Positions 38,163-48,475 of a DNA stretch of 64,000 nt are shown one piece after another. A model generated the notes under the pieces. It was given only the letters and a program-made list of their open reading frames with translations, was not told the origin of the DNA and searched no databases. Every line of letters starts with the position of its first letter. The first letter of the stretch is position 1. Location of the stretch: the NCBI RefSeq assembly GCF_020443705.1, contig NZ_JAIZZK010000010.1:55286-119285 (forward strand), in the 5' to 3' direction. The stretch comes from Clostridium algoriphilum (GTDB lineage: Bacteria > Bacillota > Clostridia > Clostridiales > Clostridiaceae). The translations under genes were made by a program, and so were the position numbers.

Positions 38163-38277
38163 TTTTATAATCAATTCTAAACAATTTTACGACATCTCAG
38201 AAGGAAAGTCTCTAAAACAACTTTTATATCACAATAATAAACAAATTTGCATAAGATAATTTGATGATTAGTTTTCA

Positions 38278-38973
38278 CTATAATCTAAAAATACTACCTC
38301 TATCAATTAGTTTTCCAGTCCTTAAAAATACAGGTTCTACATTATGTTTTTTTAAAAATTGTAATACTTCTTTACCATACAAATAATAATCTAGGTGACC
38401 ATAGAAAGCTAAGACGTTATCTTCAATAAGACCTGTTGCGCCACCAATAAAACCGTAATTAAGCCCCGGAAGGAGAATATCCCCAGGTGGGATTAATAAA
38501 ACATCTATTCTTTCAAGGGATAAGGCTTTTGCGATAGTAACATCACTTGTAATGATTGCATGATCATTTACTATGCAAGTAGAACATTTTGTATAACCTT
38601 GATTTACATTTATTAATTTCTTATCTTTTAAAAGGGACAGAAGTTTAGTATCAGTAAAATTAATTGAGTGAACAAATAAATTAGCTATGCTTAATGAATT
38701 TAAACATATATCATGAGGATATTTGGTTTTCAAAGTTAAATTCGACTTATAAACTTTATAACTTTGTAGGCCTAATTTATGTATAAATTCATCATCCATA
38801 TTTTTATGAACAACAATATTATTTCCTGAAATGTGCATTAGCATATCTGGGTGACCCTCCACTGCTTTATATAAAAGGTTACTAGGAGGGCAAATTAATA
38901 AGTCAAACCCTCTAGAAATTAAATTTTCTTTTTCTTCACTTGTGATTCTAAAATCAACAATAACATTTTTCAT
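38278..38973 (-). CDS. DUF6873-like conserved protein
   Basis: Protein of 231 residues that I tentatively place in DUF6873, a clostridial family with the guanidine-modifying-enzyme (GME) fold. Visible features: VIVDFRITSEEKENL, ICPPSNLLYKAVEGHPDMLMH, NQGYTKCSTCIVNDHAIITSDVTIAKA with a CSTC pair, LLIPPGDILLPGLNYGFIGGATGLI, and AFYGHLDYY. GHPD, IGGATG and the paired Cys could form an active site, but no reaction is known. RBS AGGAGTACTACA before ATG. Divergent from ytxC. Confidence 0.6.
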   Translation of the reverse strand: MKNVIVDFRITSEEKENLISRGFDLLICPPSNLLYKAVEGHPDMLMHISGNNIVVHKNMDDEFIHKLGLQSYKVYKSNLTLKTKYPHDICLNSLSIANLFVHSINFTDTKLLSLLKDKKLINVNQGYTKCSTCIVNDHAIITSDVTIAKALSLERIDVLLIPPGDILLPGLNYGFIGGATGLIEDNVLAFYGHLDYYLYGKEVLQFLKKHNVEPVFLRTGKLIDRGSIFRL

Positions 38974-39115
38974 TGTAGTACTCCTATCTTTTTATTATGT
39001 TTACCTTATAACACAAAGTTATTATGAATTGCAATATGTCGATTATTGTTTAATCTATTTTGCATATACATTTATATTACACACATACTATCGTCATGAG
39101 AAAGGAGTGTGCGAA

Positions 39116-40021
39116 ATGCTTTTATTAACCGTTGTATATAATAGGAGTATGGAATACATTAATGATGAAATTAAAAAAATAAAAAAATGTTTAGAAGATA
39201 AAAAAAACATTATAGGTATATCGGAAAGTATATTAGAGGATACGCATTTTATAAAGTTTTTTTGTAGCAATGACAACTTAAGCGAGAGTAGTATCAAAAC
39301 ATTTAATTTGAATGTTGCAAATATGTTATATAAAATAGTAACAACGGAATTTTGTAAAAAAGAAATAAACAACTTTTTAGCTGACACTTATTTTTTTCTT
39401 CAATACGATGAAATAAAACAAGTAAAGCCGAAGATACAAGAAGCTTTGCTTAGCGAAGGGTCAATATCTGGTCCTAATATGGTATATTGTATAAATAGGA
39501 AAAATAAAATTATTGACAAAATAACTAAATGCATAGAAGAAAACAATGAGATTAACATAAGTGGATTTTTAACATTTAGAACAAAAGAATTGAATGGTGA
39601 TTTAGAGTGTATAGTTGATAAAGTTGTAGAAGAGTATATGGTAGAAAAAGAATATAATGAGTTTATAAAATTGTTAAAATACTTTGTTGAAGTTCAAGAT
39701 AGTAAGATAGACGAAGTTAATATTCTAGTTGGAAAAGATGGGAATTATTATTTGAGAGATAAAGATGGGAATGATTTAGTAGAAGATATGATAATGGAAT
39801 TATCGGATGTTAAATTTGATTCGAAAGAAAGTCAGGAAGAACTTATAATTAGTACAATGATAACAAGTGCTCCTAAAAAAATAATTATACATTGCGTCGA
39901 GTATTGCAAAAACAAAGAATTAATTCAAACTATAAGTAAAGTATTTGTAGGTAGAGTTGAATATTGTGATAGTTGTGTTGAATGTGAAAAAATAAAAAAT
40001 GGAATGGCAATATTAAAATAA
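39116..40021 (+). CDS. ytxC: Sporulation protein YtxC family
   Basis: Protein of 301 residues matching the YtxC family, conserved in spore formers; role in sporulation unknown at the mechanistic level. It has a helical N-terminal part with CNxK-rich segments and the family block FLTFRTKELNGDLECIVDKVVEEYMVEKEYNEFIKLLKYFVEVQ, then NILVGKDGNYYLRDKDGNDLVEDM, and a late Cys cluster (YCDSCVECEKI). The ATG at 39116 has AAAGGAG 8 bases upstream. A frame open from 38942 overlaps the divergent gene and its added hydrophobic residues look like noise. Confidence 0.82.
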   Translation: MLLLTVVYNRSMEYINDEIKKIKKCLEDKKNIIGISESILEDTHFIKFFCSNDNLSESSIKTFNLNVANMLYKIVTTEFCKKEINNFLADTYFFLQYDEIKQVKPKIQEALLSEGSISGPNMVYCINRKNKIIDKITKCIEENNEINISGFLTFRTKELNGDLECIVDKVVEEYMVEKEYNEFIKLLKYFVEVQDSKIDEVNILVGKDGNYYLRDKDGNDLVEDMIMELSDVKFDSKESQEELIISTMITSAPKKIIIHCVEYCKNKELIQTISKVFVGRVEYCDSCVECEKIKNGMAILK

Positions 40022-40122
40022 ATAATCAAGAATTACAAGCTATGATGATTAAGTAATAGTCAATTAAAAGTGAATAATAGCTTTAACAATTAAACAATGC
40101 TTTTATAATTAGATAATAAATG

Positions 40123-40151
40123 TTGACAATTTAATAATAAGCAGGTATACT
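40123..40151 (+). promoter_or_regulatory. Sigma-A promoter of the infC-rpmI-rplT operon
   Basis: TTGACA at 40123-40128, 17-base spacer, TATACT at 40146-40151: near consensus. The transcript would start about 200 bases before infC, leaving room for the leader. Confidence 0.82.
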
Positions 40152-40167
40152 ATTAATTGTTGTGAAC

Positions 40168-40320
40168 GAAAATATAAAAATTAAATTAATATAATAAAAT
40201 ATAATTATTTTTAACAAGAAGAAACAGCCGTTTCTCACCTAACAGCTATGCTAGTCAGGTTATGTAGTAGTTTGAATTTGTTACTATTAGGGACGGCATA
40301 TGCCGTCCCTTTATTTTTTA
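40168..40320 (+). promoter_or_regulatory. Ribosomal protein L20 leader with terminator
   Basis: The leader contains AACAGCCGTTTCTCACCTAAC and GTCAGGTTATGTAG segments that resemble the Bacillus-type L20 (rplT) leader, ending in a strong terminator: the 22-base palindrome built on AGGGACGGCAT (40289-40310) followed by TTATTTTTT. Excess L20 is expected to bind and cause premature termination. Confidence 0.78.
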
Positions 40321-40361
40321 ACATTACAAAATTATCTAAAAGCACCTAGGAGGTGAAAACT

Positions 40362-40880
40362 ATTAGTAAAAACAAAGATTTCATGATGAATGAGGAAATA
40401 AGAGACAGAGAAATAAGAGTTATCGGAGCTGATGGTTCTGCATTAGGTATTTTGAATACAAAAGATGCGTTGAAACTTGCAGAAGAGAAAGACTTAGATT
40501 TAGTTATGATGTCGCCTACTGCAAAACCACCAGTTTGCAGAATAATGGACTATGGTAAGTTCGTTTATGAACAACAGAAAAAAGAAAAAGAAGCAAAGAA
40601 AAAGCAAAAGGTTGTTAATCTTAAAGAAATAAGATTAAGTGCAACTATAGAAGACCATGACATTGCAATTAAGGCTAGCAATGCTAAAAAATTCTTGTTA
40701 GATGAGGATAAGGTAAAGATAACTGTAAGATTTAGAGGAAGAGAAATTGAAAACTCTAAAGTAGGACACAAAATATTAAAATGTTTTGTGGATAAAATCG
40801 GTGATGTTTATATTGTTGAAAAACCAGCTAGACAAGAGGGAAGAAATATGATAATGATATTAGCTCCCAAAAAAGCATAA
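40362..40880 (+). CDS. infC: Translation initiation factor IF-3, probable AUU start
   Basis: Initiation factor of about 172 residues with both domains: N-terminal [24 protein letters not shown] and C-terminal [25 protein letters not shown]...VTVRFRGRE...[15 protein letters not shown] sequence ([20 protein letters not shown]). No ATG fits the ribosome site AGGAGG (40348-40353); the in-frame codon 8 bases after it is ATT at 40362, giving [14 protein letters not shown], which aligns with B. subtilis IF-3. AUU starts in infC are a known autoregulatory device. GTG at 40353 lies inside the ribosome site; ATG at 40392-region codons would remove conserved residues. Confidence 0.95.
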   Translation: MSKNKDFMMNEEIRDREIRVIGADGSALGILNTKDALKLAEEKDLDLVMMSPTAKPPVCRIMDYGKFVYEQQKKEKEAKKKQKVVNLKEIRLSATIEDHDIAIKASNAKKFLLDEDKVKITVRFRGREIENSKVGHKILKCFVDKIGDVYIVEKPARQEGRNMIMILAPKKA

Positions 40881-40900
40881 CCGAAAGGAGGAATTTTATT

Positions 40901-41098
40901 ATGCCTAAGATGAAAACACATAGAGGCGCAGCAAAAAGATTTAAGAAAACAGGTACAGGTAAATTGAAGAGAGCGAAAGCTTTCACAAGTCATATATTAA
41001 CAAAAAAGAGTCCCAAAAGAAAAAGAAACCTTAGAAAAACAGCATATGTTTCAACAACACAAATAAAATCAATGAAGAAATTGTTACCATACTTATAA
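40901..41098 (+). CDS. rpmI: 50S ribosomal protein L35
   Basis: Basic protein of 65 residues starting [21 protein letters not shown], diagnostic for L35. It lies between infC and rplT with AAAGGAGG ahead of its start. Confidence 0.98.
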   Translation: MPKMKTHRGAAKRFKKTGTGKLKRAKAFTSHILTKKSPKRKRNLRKTAYVSTTQIKSMKKLLPYL

Positions 41099-41125
41099 TT
41101 GAATGGTGATTAGGAGGTATATTAA

Positions 41126-41485
41126 ATGGCTAGAATTAAGCGAGCAGTTAACTCTCGTAAAAACCATAAGAAAGTATTAAAACTTGCAAAAGGCTACTAC
41201 GGTGGAAGAAGTAAGTTATTTAAGACAGCTAACGAAGCAGTAATAAGAGCGTTAAGAAATGGTTATATCGGAAGAAAAAGAAAGAAAAGAGATTTTAGAA
41301 CACTTTGGATAGCTAGAATAAATGCAGCTACAAGATTAAATGATCTTTCATATTCAAGATTCATGAATGGTATGAAACTTTCAGGTATAGATATTAACAG
41401 AAAGATGCTTTCTGAGATTGCTATAAATGATCCAAAAGCTTTTGCTGAATTAGTAGAAGTTGCAAAAAAACAATTACAAGCATAA
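41126..41485 (+). CDS. rplT: 50S ribosomal protein L20
   Basis: Protein of 119 residues ([39 protein letters not shown]), an early 50S assembly protein and, in Firmicutes, the repressor of its own operon through the leader. RBS AGGAGG. Last gene of the operon. Confidence 0.98.
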   Translation: MARIKRAVNSRKNHKKVLKLAKGYYGGRSKLFKTANEAVIRALRNGYIGRKRKKRDFRTLWIARINAATRLNDLSYSRFMNGMKLSGIDINRKMLSEIAINDPKAFAELVEVAKKQLQA

Positions 41486-41498
41486 GAGTATTACTTTA

Positions 41499-41527
41499 AA
41501 ATGTAGCCATTAGGCTGCATTTTTTAT
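41499..41527 (+). terminator. Terminator after rplT
   Basis: AAATGTAGCC pairs with GGCTGCATTT (one G-T) around ATTA, then TTTTT. Confidence 0.88.
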
Positions 41528-41600
41528 TGCATTTTTGACAAAAATATGTAACATGATATAATTAGTAAAACATCACTTATGAAAATTTAAAGGTGTAGAG

Positions 41601-42973
41601 GTGGCTAATTTGGAATTGAATATTAAAAATTTTAAGAAGAAAAATATATATACTCCTGTTCAGATAATTTCATTAGGGTTTGCTATAGTAATACTTATAG
41701 GAGCGATACTTCTGTGTCTACCTATAGCTTCACAAAGTGGTAAAATTACACCTTTTATAGATTGTATATTTACCTCTACATCTGCTGTATGCGTTACGGG
41801 ACTTGTAACACTGGATACGGGTACATATTGGACTTACTTTGGTAAAACAGTAATAATGTTATTAATAGAAACAGGTGGACTTGGATTTATGTCTTTGGCA
41901 ACGCTCGTTTTTTTCTTCTTAGGTAAAAGAATAACATTAAAGGAAAGAATGGTAATGCAAGAAGCTATGAATGTAAATTCATTGCAAGGATTAGTTAAGA
42001 TGGTTAAATATGTATTGATATTTACGTTTTCTGTTGAAGGTGTAGGTGCAGTGTTATTTGCAACACAATTTATTCCCCAATTTGGAGTTGCTAAAGGAAT
42101 TTATTATAGTGTATTCCATTCAGTTTCTGCTTTTTGTAATGCTGGGTTTGATTTGATGGGGAATTTTAATAGTGTTATTGCTTATGCTAATAATACTGTA
42201 GTAATACTTACAATTTCAGCACTAATCGCAATAGGTGGGTTAGGATTTTATGTTTGGGTAGAGATATATAATTGTAAGGGAACTAAAAGGTTGTCACTCC
42301 ATTCTAGGGTAGTTATATATTCAACAATAATTTTAATTGTTGGAGGAGCAATACTCATGTTTATCTTTGAGATGAATAATCCTTACACTATGCAAGGAAT
42401 GTCTGTGAAGGGTAAAATATTATCCTCAATATTTGCTTCAGTTTCTCCTAGAACTGCTGGGTTTAATTCTATTCCATTAAACAAAATGACTCCAGCAGGG
42501 AATTTCTTAACAATAATTTTGATGTTTATTGGTGGATCTCCAGGTTCAACGGCTGGTGGAATAAAACGGCTACCGCAGTTGTGCTTTTTATGACTGTAAT
42601 GTCTGTAGTTCGTGGACGCGAGGATACTGAAATATTTAAAAAACGCATAAACAAAGAACTTGTATACAAAGCATTAGTAATAACTGTTCTTGGCCTCGCA
42701 ATTGTTGTAATAGTTACAATGGTATTATCAATTACAGAGCCACCCAATATTCCTTTTGAATATTTTTTATACGAGGCTACTTCAGCATTTGCTACAGTCG
42801 GGTTAACACTCGGATTAACTACAAAATTAACGTTTGTGGGGAAGATAATAATAACCCTTACAATGTATGCAGGGAGAGTAGGACCGCTTACTATAATACT
42901 TGCATTGGCTAAAAATAAAAAGAGTAAATCTGGAACTATAAGGTATCCAGAAGATAAAATTTTAATTGGATAG
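41601..42973 (+). pseudogene. ktrB: KtrB/TrkH-type potassium channel subunit, frameshifted
   Basis: Encodes a KtrB-type potassium translocation subunit, but the frame is broken. The first part runs 41601-42566 and ends GGSPGSTAGGIK, the fourth selectivity-filter segment; the frame then reads RLPQLCFL and stops at 42593. The remainder (TAVVLFMTVMSVVRGREDTEIF ... KSGTIRYPEDKILIG) is intact in another frame to 42973. The break is at GGAATAAAACGG: five A residues instead of four would restore IKTAT. Both halves otherwise keep conserved residues (CVTGL, GGLGFMSL, CNAGFDLMG, TAGFNS). Start: GTG 41601, with TTG 41610 possible. Could be a sequencing error, real loss or slippage. Partner ktrA is intact. 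Confidence 0.85.
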
Positions 42974-42984
42974 GGGTGGGGTTA

Positions 42985-43644
42985 ATGAGTAAAAGGCAGT
43001 TTATTGTTATAGGACTTGGAAGATTTGGAACCTCTGTTGCTGAAACATTATATTCGTTGGGAAATGATGTTTTAGCAGTTGATTCTGACGAAGAGATAGT
43101 ACAAGAAATTTCAGAAAAAGTAACTCATTCAGTTCAGGTTGATGCAAACGATGAAAATAGCTTAAGGGCTCTTGGTATTCGTAATTTTGATTGTGCAGTT
43201 ATTAGTATAGGTGCCAATATCCAATCTAGCATACTTGCAACACTTCTAGTCAAAGAACTAGGAGTTAAATATGTAATTACAAAGGCAACTAATGCATTGC
43301 ATGCTAAGGTATTATATAAAATAGGTGCAGATAGAGTAGTTTTCCCTGAAAGAGATATGGGTGTACGAGTTGCTCATAATTTAGTTTCATCAAACATATT
43401 AGATTACATAGAATTATCTCCTGATTATAGTATAGCTGAAGTTGTTAGTCCTGAAGAATGGCATAATAAGACCCTGGGAGAATTAAATATAAGAGCTGAA
43501 TATGGTATAAATGTAATGGCTATAAAAAGAAACAATGATATTGATGTTTCTCCCTCAGCAGATAACATTGTTGAACCAGGTGATATAATTGTGGCTATAG
43601 GCAATATTGAAGAGTTGAATAAGTTGGAGAAATTAGTTAAATAA
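42985..43644 (+). CDS. ktrA: KtrA/TrkA-type potassium channel regulatory subunit
   Basis: Cytosolic ring-forming subunit of 219 residues with RCK_N (MSKRQFIVIGLGRFGTSVAETLYSLGNDVLAVD, a GxGxxG nucleotide-binding fold) and RCK_C (from about residue 135, ELSPDYSIAEVVSPEEWHNKTL onward). It gates KtrB in response to nucleotides. The best start is ATG 42985, after GGTGGGG; GTG 42976 is also in frame. It follows ktrB by 11 bases, so its reading frame being intact argues that ktrB is or was functional. Confidence 0.93.
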   Translation: MSKRQFIVIGLGRFGTSVAETLYSLGNDVLAVDSDEEIVQEISEKVTHSVQVDANDENSLRALGIRNFDCAVISIGANIQSSILATLLVKELGVKYVITKATNALHAKVLYKIGADRVVFPERDMGVRVAHNLVSSNILDYIELSPDYSIAEVVSPEEWHNKTLGELNIRAEYGINVMAIKRNNDIDVSPSADNIVEPGDIIVAIGNIEELNKLEKLVK

Positions 43645-43655
43645 GGAGACTTAAT

Positions 43656-44441
43656 TTGGAACATATTCAAAGCAAGGATAATTTATTAATTAAAGATATT
43701 AAAAAGTTAAAAGAAAAAAAATATAGAATAAGTAGTAATATGTTTTTAATTGAAGGGTTTAGATTTGTAGAAGAAGCTCTAAATTCCGATTTTGAAGTGG
43801 TGAATATATTTTTGAGTGCTTCCCGAGAGGAAAAATATGAAAACTCCTGTATGAAAGATAAGCTACAGACAAATACTAAAGTTTATAGTGTTAGTGATAG
43901 TATATTTAAAGGTATTTGCTATACGGATAATCCACAAGGTATCTTAGCTGTTGTTCGAAATAAATCTGTAGAAATTAAATATGACCATGGGTTCTATATG
44001 TTAGCAGATAAAATTCAAGACCCGGGTAATATGGGTACTATAATAAGAACTGCTCATGCTGCGGGGGCCTTAGGGGTTATAATAACAAAAGGAACTGTGG
44101 ATATCTATAATGATAAAACTTTAAGATCCACAATGGGTTCTATTTTTAATATACCTGTTATTTATGATAAGGACTTATTATTAGTACAACAACTTAGAAG
44201 TGATGGATTCAAACTAATTACTAGTTCATTAGATACTGATAAAAATTTCTATGATATAGATTTAAAACAAAAAGTTATTATATCAGTTGGAAATGAAGGT
44301 AACGGAATAAGTGCCGAAGTTTATAATATATGTGATATAAAAATCAAGATTCCTATGCCTGGTGGCGCGGAATCTCTAAATGCAGCAGTTGCTGCATCAA
44401 TTATGATGTATGAAGTTGTAAGACAAAAGAATATTATATAA
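43656..44441 (+). CDS. TrmH/SpoU family RNA 2'-O-methyltransferase
   Basis: SPOUT methyltransferase of 261 residues: substrate-binding N-terminal part (RISSNMFLIEGFRFVEEAL), then LADKIQDPGNMGTIIRTAHAAG, ISVGNEGNGIS and IPMPGGAESLNAAVAASIMMYE, the three SpoU motifs that form the SAM knot. It modifies rRNA or tRNA; in many genomes the same gene sits upstream of pheS, as here. The start is TTG 43656 with AAGGAG upstream, 11 bases after ktrA. Confidence 0.9.
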   Translation: MEHIQSKDNLLIKDIKKLKEKKYRISSNMFLIEGFRFVEEALNSDFEVVNIFLSASREEKYENSCMKDKLQTNTKVYSVSDSIFKGICYTDNPQGILAVVRNKSVEIKYDHGFYMLADKIQDPGNMGTIIRTAHAAGALGVIITKGTVDIYNDKTLRSTMGSIFNIPVIYDKDLLLVQQLRSDGFKLITSSLDTDKNFYDIDLKQKVIISVGNEGNGISAEVYNICDIKIKIPMPGGAESLNAAVAASIMMYEVVRQKNII

Positions 44442-44455
44442 ATATGAAATTATAG

Positions 44456-44484
44456 TTGAAATTTTTAGAAATTATGGTTATAAT
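44456..44484 (+). promoter_or_regulatory. Sigma-A promoter of the pheST T-box transcript
   Basis: TTGAAA at 44456-44461, 17-base spacer, TATAAT at 44479-44484. Confidence 0.75.
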
Positions 44485-44519
44485 ATTTTGTATACTTTCA
44501 TAAGTTAATTAATTAATAA

Positions 44520-44748
44520 TACACTGTGATGGAGAAAGTAAATATAAAGATGATTACAGGGATAAGAAGCCTTAGACTGAGAGCTTGCTTAAGAAATTTT
44601 TATATTGAAGTTCACTCCGGAGTTCTAACAGTGAAATGAAGTAACTGTTAGCGGGTAAAATCGATAAATTTATCTAAGAGGACTAATTTTAGTCAATTAG
44701 GGTGGTAACGCGGATATTCCGTCCCTTTATAAGGGACGGTTTTTTTTG
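44520..44748 (+). promoter_or_regulatory. T-box leader of pheST (phenylalanine-responsive)
   Basis: T-box sequence AGGGTGGTAACGCGG at 44699-44713, terminator CCGTCCCTT/AAGGGACGG with TTTTTTTT (44719-44748). The candidate specifier TTC at 44611-44613 is 5 bases before GGAG, the same geometry as in the valS leader, and codes Phe. Uncharged tRNA-Phe should favour readthrough into pheS. Confidence 0.94.
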
Positions 44749-44803
44749 TTTTATAAAAAAACATGAAATATAAACTTATATAAATATGAAAGGAGCATTC
44801 ATT

Positions 44804-45823
44804 ATGAAAGAAAAGTTAGAAATGATAAAAGCTGCAGTCTTAGAAGAATTAAAAGGAGCTTCTATTAAAACGGAATTAGAAAATGTTAGAGTTAAGTATT
44901 TAGGTAAAAAAGGTGAATTGACACAAATATTAAGGGGTATGGGACAGTTATCAAATGAAGAAAGACCGGTAATTGGTAAATTAGCAAATGAAGTTAGAGA
45001 GAATATAGAGTCACTTATAACTAAAGCCTCAAATACATTAAAAAACAAGGAAAAGGATATTAAGTTGAAAAGTGAAATTATTGACATATCTATGCCTGGG
45101 AAAAAACAAACAATAGGTAAAAGGCATCCATTAGATCTAACACTTGAAAAAGTTAATGAAATATTTTTATCTATGGGTTTCGTTATTGAGGAGGGACCTG
45201 AAGTAGAACAAGATTATTATAACTTCGAGGCCTTAAATATTCCTAAAAATCATCCGGCAAGAGGAGAACAAGATACTTTTTACATAAATGATAGTATAGT
45301 TTTAAGAACTCAGACCTCACCAATACAAATAAGAACTATGGAAAATCAAAAACCGCCTATAAAGATGATTGCACCAGGTAAAGTTTATAGATCAGACGCA
45401 GTAGATGCGACTCATTCACCAATTTTTTATCAAATTGAGGGACTTATAGTAGATAAGGGCATTACTTTTGCTGATTTAAAAGGAACACTAGAGCTATTTA
45501 CGCAAAAGATGTTTGGGGACAAAATGGAGACAAAATTTAGACCACATCATTTCCCATTTACAGAACCATCAGCAGAGATGGACGCTACTTGCTTTGTATG
45601 TAAGGGCGAAGGATGCAAAGTTTGTAGTGGTAGCGGTTGGATAGAACTGTTGGGTTGTGGAATGGTTCACCCTCAGGTTTTAAGAAATTGTGGAATTGAT
45701 CCAGAAGTTTATAGCGGTTTTGCTTTTGGATTTGGACTTGATAGAATTACAATGCTTAAATACGGAATAGATGATATTCGCGCACTTTATGAAAGTGATA
45801 TGAAATTTTTAAAACAATTTTAA
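44804..45823 (+). CDS. pheS: Phenylalanyl-tRNA synthetase alpha subunit
   Basis: Class II synthetase subunit of 339 residues. The N-terminal tRNA-binding coiled coil covers about residues 1-90; the catalytic domain has [54 protein letters not shown], and motif 3 as [16 protein letters not shown]. It works as an alpha2-beta2 tetramer with PheT. ATG 44804 follows AAGGAG (44789-44794); ATG 44786 lies before the ribosome site and I left it out. Confidence 0.97.
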   Translation: MKEKLEMIKAAVLEELKGASIKTELENVRVKYLGKKGELTQILRGMGQLSNEERPVIGKLANEVRENIESLITKASNTLKNKEKDIKLKSEIIDISMPGKKQTIGKRHPLDLTLEKVNEIFLSMGFVIEEGPEVEQDYYNFEALNIPKNHPARGEQDTFYINDSIVLRTQTSPIQIRTMENQKPPIKMIAPGKVYRSDAVDATHSPIFYQIEGLIVDKGITFADLKGTLELFTQKMFGDKMETKFRPHHFPFTEPSAEMDATCFVCKGEGCKVCSGSGWIELLGCGMVHPQVLRNCGIDPEVYSGFAFGFGLDRITMLKYGIDDIRALYESDMKFLKQF

Positions 45824-45915
45824 AATATAAATAATTACTTACTAATTATATGAAATGAAATAGGCAAAACAACAATAATTGTTTTGTACTAACACAGATT
45901 CTAGGAGGATGTATT

Positions 45916-48294
45916 ATGAAAGTTCCAGTTAAATGGCTTAAAGATTATGTAGATGTTAACATTCCACCAAAAGAGCTAGGTGACAAATTAACGTTGTCTG
46001 GTTCAAAGGTAGAAGAGGTAATTATATCAGGTGCTGAAATTAACAATGTTGTTACAGGGAAAATAATTGAAATTGTTAGACACCCAGATGCTGATAAATT
46101 AGTTGTATGTCAAGTAGATATAGGACTAGATGTACCAACACAAATTGTTACGGCAGCCACAAATATGAAAGAACAGGATATAGTACCAGTAGCACTTCAT
46201 GGGTCAAGTTTACATGGAGGATTAAAAATTAAAAAAGGTAAACTTCGTGGTATATTATCTAATGGTATGTTTTGTTCTGAGGAAGAACTCGGGATTGCAG
46301 GGGATGAACCAGTTTATGGACTAATGATACTTCCTAGTGACACACTTATTGGAATAGACATAAAAGAGGCACTAAAGCTCCAAAGTGTTTTAATAGATTT
46401 TGAGATAACATCTAACAGAGCAGATTGCCTTAGTATTTTAGGAATAGCTAGAGAGACAGCCGCAACTTTAGGCACACAGTATAGAAAACCAGCCCTTGAT
46501 TATAAAGCTACTTGCGCTGAAAATGTTGAAGATATATACAAGGTTGAGATTAAAGATGAACTGTGTAAAAGATATATGTTAAAGGGTATAAAAAATGTAA
46601 AAATTGCCCCTTCACCACAATGGATGCAGGAAAGACTAATAGAGGCAGAACTTAGACCTATCAATAACATAGTGGACATTACAAACTTTGTTATGGTAGA
46701 GCTTGGCCAACCTATGCACGCATTTGATGCAAGGCAAATAACTACTAATAAAATAGTTGTTGAAAGAGCGAAAATGTCCGAGAAATTTACTACATTGGAT
46801 GATATAGAAAGAGAACTTGATGAGAGTATATTAAGCATAAAAGATGGAGATAGAACTATAGGACTTGCAGGTATAATGGGAGGCTTGAATTCAGAAATTA
46901 AGGAAGATACGACAAGCATAATATTTGAAGGCGCAAACTTTGATGGAGTTAATATAAGACTAGCTTCAAAAAAATTGTCATTAAGAACTGATGCATCTTC
47001 TAAATTTGAAAAAGATTTAGATCCTAATATGGCCCAAATGGCAATAGATAGAGCTTGTCATTTAGTACAAGAATTAGGTGCAGGTGAAATAATGCAGGGA
47101 TGCATAGATATTTACCCTATAAAACGTAAGTCACATTCTTTAGAAGTAAATGCAAAGTGGATTAACGAGTTTTTAGGAACTGATATAGATAAGAGTGATA
47201 TGAAAATGTATCTTGATAGATTAGAGCTTAATACGGAAATAATAGGTGACTTTTTAATAATACAGGTACCGACTCATAGATCGGATATTAACATTAGAGA
47301 AGACGTTGCCGAAGAAATTGCAAGAATGTATGGTTATGATAATATACCATCTACTATTCCGAATTGTGAAACAGTAAGGAGTGGAAAAAGTGAAAAACAA
47401 AAATTAGAAGACAAAGTAATACTTTCTTTAATTGGAAGTGCACTTAATCAATCTATAAGTTATTCGTTTGTAAGCCCTAAAATATTCAATAAAATTCTAG
47501 TGGCAGAGGACAGTGAATTAAGAAAGGTAGTTACTATAAAGAATCCTCTAGGAGAAGATTATAGTATTATGAGAACTACAACCATAGCATCTATGATGGA
47601 TTGTTTATCAAGGAATTATTCAAGGAATAATGAAGAAGCTAGATTATTTGAAATAGGTAAGGTTTATATACCAAATGAAGATGCGCAGAAGCTTCCTGAG
47701 GAAAGAAATATATTAACTATAGGAATGTATGGAGATGTTGATTATTTGGATTTGAAGGGCGTAGTGGAAAATGTATTAGATGTTTTAGGAATAAAAAATG
47801 CGTCGTTTAAAAGAGAAAGTGAAAACCCGACCTATCATCCTGGAAAGACTGCAAGTCTATATGTAAAGAGAGAATTTATAGGTGTAGTTGGAGAAGTTCA
47901 TCCTAATGTATCAGAGAACTATGGGGTGGAACCAAGATGTTATGTAGCAGAACTAAACCTAGATTTATTATATAAATATGCTGACTTAAACAAGAAGTAT
48001 AAAGCACTCCCAAAATTTCCGGCTGTAACAAGAGATATTGCACTTATAGTTGATGATGAGATTTTAGTACAGGACATTGAAGATGTTATTGTAGCTAAGG
48101 GTGGCAATATTCTAGAAAGCACTAAGTTATTTGATGTGTACAAGGGTAAACAAATAGCAGAAGGAAAGAAAAGTATAGCATATGCTATAGTATATAGACG
48201 CTCTGATAAGACGTTAACAGACGATGAAGTAAATAAAGTGCACGAGAAGATATTGAGAACTTTAGAACATAAATTAGGTGCGCAGCTTAGGTAA
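45916..48294 (+). CDS. pheT: Phenylalanyl-tRNA synthetase beta subunit
   Basis: Protein of 792 residues with the usual domain order: N-terminal [21 protein letters not shown], the tRNA-binding OB domain ([24 protein letters not shown], residues 40-150), the B3/B4 editing domain, B5, and the C-terminal ferredoxin-fold anticodon-binding domain ([17 protein letters not shown]...). It edits misacylated tRNA and binds the anticodon with PheS. RBS AGGAGG. A 92-base gap follows pheS. Confidence 0.97.
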   Translation: MKVPVKWLKDYVDVNIPPKELGDKLTLSGSKVEEVIISGAEINNVVTGKIIEIVRHPDADKLVVCQVDIGLDVPTQIVTAATNMKEQDIVPVALHGSSLHGGLKIKKGKLRGILSNGMFCSEEELGIAGDEPVYGLMILPSDTLIGIDIKEALKLQSVLIDFEITSNRADCLSILGIARETAATLGTQYRKPALDYKATCAENVEDIYKVEIKDELCKRYMLKGIKNVKIAPSPQWMQERLIEAELRPINNIVDITNFVMVELGQPMHAFDARQITTNKIVVERAKMSEKFTTLDDIERELDESILSIKDGDRTIGLAGIMGGLNSEIKEDTTSIIFEGANFDGVNIRLASKKLSLRTDASSKFEKDLDPNMAQMAIDRACHLVQELGAGEIMQGCIDIYPIKRKSHSLEVNAKWINEFLGTDIDKSDMKMYLDRLELNTEIIGDFLIIQVPTHRSDINIREDVAEEIARMYGYDNIPSTIPNCETVRSGKSEKQKLEDKVILSLIGSALNQSISYSFVSPKIFNKILVAEDSELRKVVTIKNPLGEDYSIMRTTTIASMMDCLSRNYSRNNEEARLFEIGKVYIPNEDAQKLPEERNILTIGMYGDVDYLDLKGVVENVLDVLGIKNASFKRESENPTYHPGKTASLYVKREFIGVVGEVHPNVSENYGVEPRCYVAELNLDLLYKYADLNKKYKALPKFPAVTRDIALIVDDEILVQDIEDVIVAKGGNILESTKLFDVYKGKQIAEGKKSIAYAIVYRRSDKTLTDDEVNKVHEKILRTLEHKLGAQLR

Positions 48295-48305
48295 TATTAT
48301 CAAAT

Positions 48306-48335
48306 TAAAGCTCCCCTAGTAATAAGGGAGCTTTA
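48306..48335 (+). terminator. Terminator-like hairpin after pheT
   Basis: TAAAGCTCCC pairs with GGGAGCTTTA around a 10-base loop; the following T run is short. Confidence 0.6.
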
Positions 48336-48475
48336 AAAATACACATTAGCTTAAAGAAGAACAAGCAAATATATTAATTGTTTTATTTGATGTGTTAATT
48401 TGAAAATTTTGGTTTTATTAAAGTGTATATTGTGATACAATGGGATTAACTAATCTGTCTAAGAGGGTGTTTTAG

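Noticed and set aside
38942..39115. 58-residue N-terminal extension of YtxC
   Set aside because: It starts inside the divergent gene and lacks a ribosome site; the ATG at 39116 has AAAGGAG.
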